Source: Campylobacterales bacterium | Lineage (GTDB): Bacteria > Campylobacterota > Campylobacteria > Campylobacterales > Hydrogenimonadaceae | Assembly (NCBI GenBank): GCA_027065635.1 | Contig: JAMONQ010000188.1 | Location: forward strand, 1-5,674 | DNA length: 5,674 bases | Direction of reading: 5' to 3' | Part shown: positions 4,980 through 5,674 of the stretch, piece after piece | Position numbering within the stretch: position 1 is the first letter of the stretch | Layout: each line of letters starts with the position of its first letter | The notes under the pieces: model-generated | Seen by the model: only the letters and a program-made list of their open reading frames with translations | Told to the model about the DNA's origin: nothing | Databases searched by the model: none | Translations under genes and position numbers: made by a program

Positions 4980-5674
4980 ATGAAATATTACAGAAAAGAG
5001 GAACAGAAGGAGCGGATCGTCTGTCTGCTGTGCCGTCACTACTGCAAGATGAAAGAGGGGCAGGTGGGAATTTGCGGTGTCAACAAAAATGTGGACGGCA
5101 GACTCGAAACGCTGGTCTACGGCCATCCGAGCGCGCTCAATGTAGATCCCGTAGAGAAGAAGCCGATCTACCATATGCTGCCCGGAAGCCGTGCGCTATC
5201 GTTCGGTACTGTAGGCTGTAACTTCAAGTGTCCATTTTGTCAAAACTGGCAGATCTCCCAGGAGACCAGAATCAACGAGGATGTTTATGTAAGCCCGCAG
5301 AAGATGGTGGATCTGGCGGTCGAGAGCGGTAGCGGCTCCATAGCCTACACCTACAACGAGCCGACCATCTTCTACCCCTACGCCAGGGATATCGGCCTCA
5401 TCGCCAAAGAGCGGGGAATCCGTAACATCTTCGTCTCCAACGGATTCGAGAGCCCCGAAATGATCGAGGATATGAAGGGGTGGCTCGACGCGGCCAACAT
5501 CGACCTAAAAAGCTGGGACGAAGAGTACTACAAAAAGGTGCTCAAAGGGGGCCTCGAAGCGGTCAAGGATACCCTGCGCCGGATGGTGGCCGAAGGGATC
5601 TGGGTCGAAGTGACGACGCTGCTGATCGAAGGTGAGAACGACAGCGACAAGGATCTCGAAGAGATGGCCGCCTT
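4980..5674 (+). CDS. amrS: AmmeMemoRadiSam-system radical SAM enzyme (AmrS); 3' end cut by window edge
   Basis: The first 231 codons are present; the family usually has about 330-350, so roughly the last third is missing. The radical SAM cluster motif is CNFKCPFC (C80, C84, C87), the canonical CX3CX2C that binds a 4Fe-4S cluster and S-adenosylmethionine. A second cysteine set at the N-terminus, C15-LL-C18-RHY-C22 with C32, is characteristic of this family and may hold zinc or another cluster. Other family landmarks are KPIYHMLPGSRALSFGTVGC (61-80), YTYNEPTIF (123-131), and ANIDLKSWDEEYYKK (172-186). These features also recall pyruvate formate-lyase activating enzymes, with which such genes are often confused. 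GGAAGGGG (4967-4974) precedes the ATG by five bases. The reaction is unknown; the enzyme is defined by co-occurrence with Memo-like and AMMECR1-like proteins, neither of which is visible here. It is a likely cytoplasmic, oxygen-sensitive enzyme. Confidence 0.93.
   Translation, partial: MKYYRKEEQKERIVCLLCRHYCKMKEGQVGICGVNKNVDGRLETLVYGHPSALNVDPVEKKPIYHMLPGSRALSFGTVGCNFKCPFCQNWQISQETRINEDVYVSPQKMVDLAVESGSGSIAYTYNEPTIFYPYARDIGLIAKERGIRNIFVSNGFESPEMIEDMKGWLDAANIDLKSWDEEYYKKVLKGGLEAVKDTLRRMVAEGIWVEVTTLLIEGENDSDKDLEEMAA

Overview
The window looks like chromosomal DNA from a Campylobacterota (Epsilonproteobacteria) species, probably a free-living or sulfur/hydrogen-oxidising relative of Sulfurovum, Nitratifractor or Hydrogenimonas. 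This is an inference from the style of the proteins (a DsbD-type redox module, a small single-haem cytochrome, a catalytically dead dihydroorotase homologue) and from the promoters, several of which have a clear TATAAT-type -10 box and no obvious -35. The base composition is near 50% G+C, which is high for the phylum. No species can be named from the sequence alone.

Layout. Positions 1-810 (minus strand) carry the first 270 codons of a YyaL/DUF255 protein that runs off the left edge. A 175-bp divergent gap (811-985) separates it from a plus-strand series. This series is a small secreted single-haem cytochrome c-like protein (986-1324), full-length DsbD (1368-3137) and, one base later, a secreted thioredoxin-like protein with a GTG start (3139-3546). 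A 76-bp gap holding a promoter leads to a class I dihydroorotase homologue that has lost its metal ligands (3623-4807), followed by a strong intrinsic terminator (4817-4860). After a well-formed sigma-70 promoter (4900-4928) comes an AmmeMemoRadiSam-type radical SAM enzyme (4980-5674), cut by the right edge.

How the genes fit together. DsbD carries reducing equivalents across the inner membrane to the periplasm. The adjacent secreted CxxC protein is its most likely client, and reduction of the CxxCH cysteines of apocytochromes is a known use of such a pathway, so the neighbouring cytochrome fits this theme. The divergent YyaL protein has a thioredoxin-like domain whose CxxC region aligns without gaps to the secreted protein. 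Three thioredoxin folds therefore lie within about 3.5 kb. The dihydroorotase homologue probably acts as a structural partner of aspartate transcarbamoylase (pyrimidine synthesis), as PyrC' does in Pseudomonas, and appears unrelated to the redox genes. The radical SAM gene belongs to a widely conserved system of unknown function. Its usual partners (Memo-like and AMMECR1-like proteins) would lie outside the window if present.

I see no RNA genes, insertion sequences, CRISPR arrays or phage genes. The most interesting items are the radical SAM gene with its repeat-containing leader, the fully dead dihydroorotase homologue, and the paired thioredoxin-like domains.
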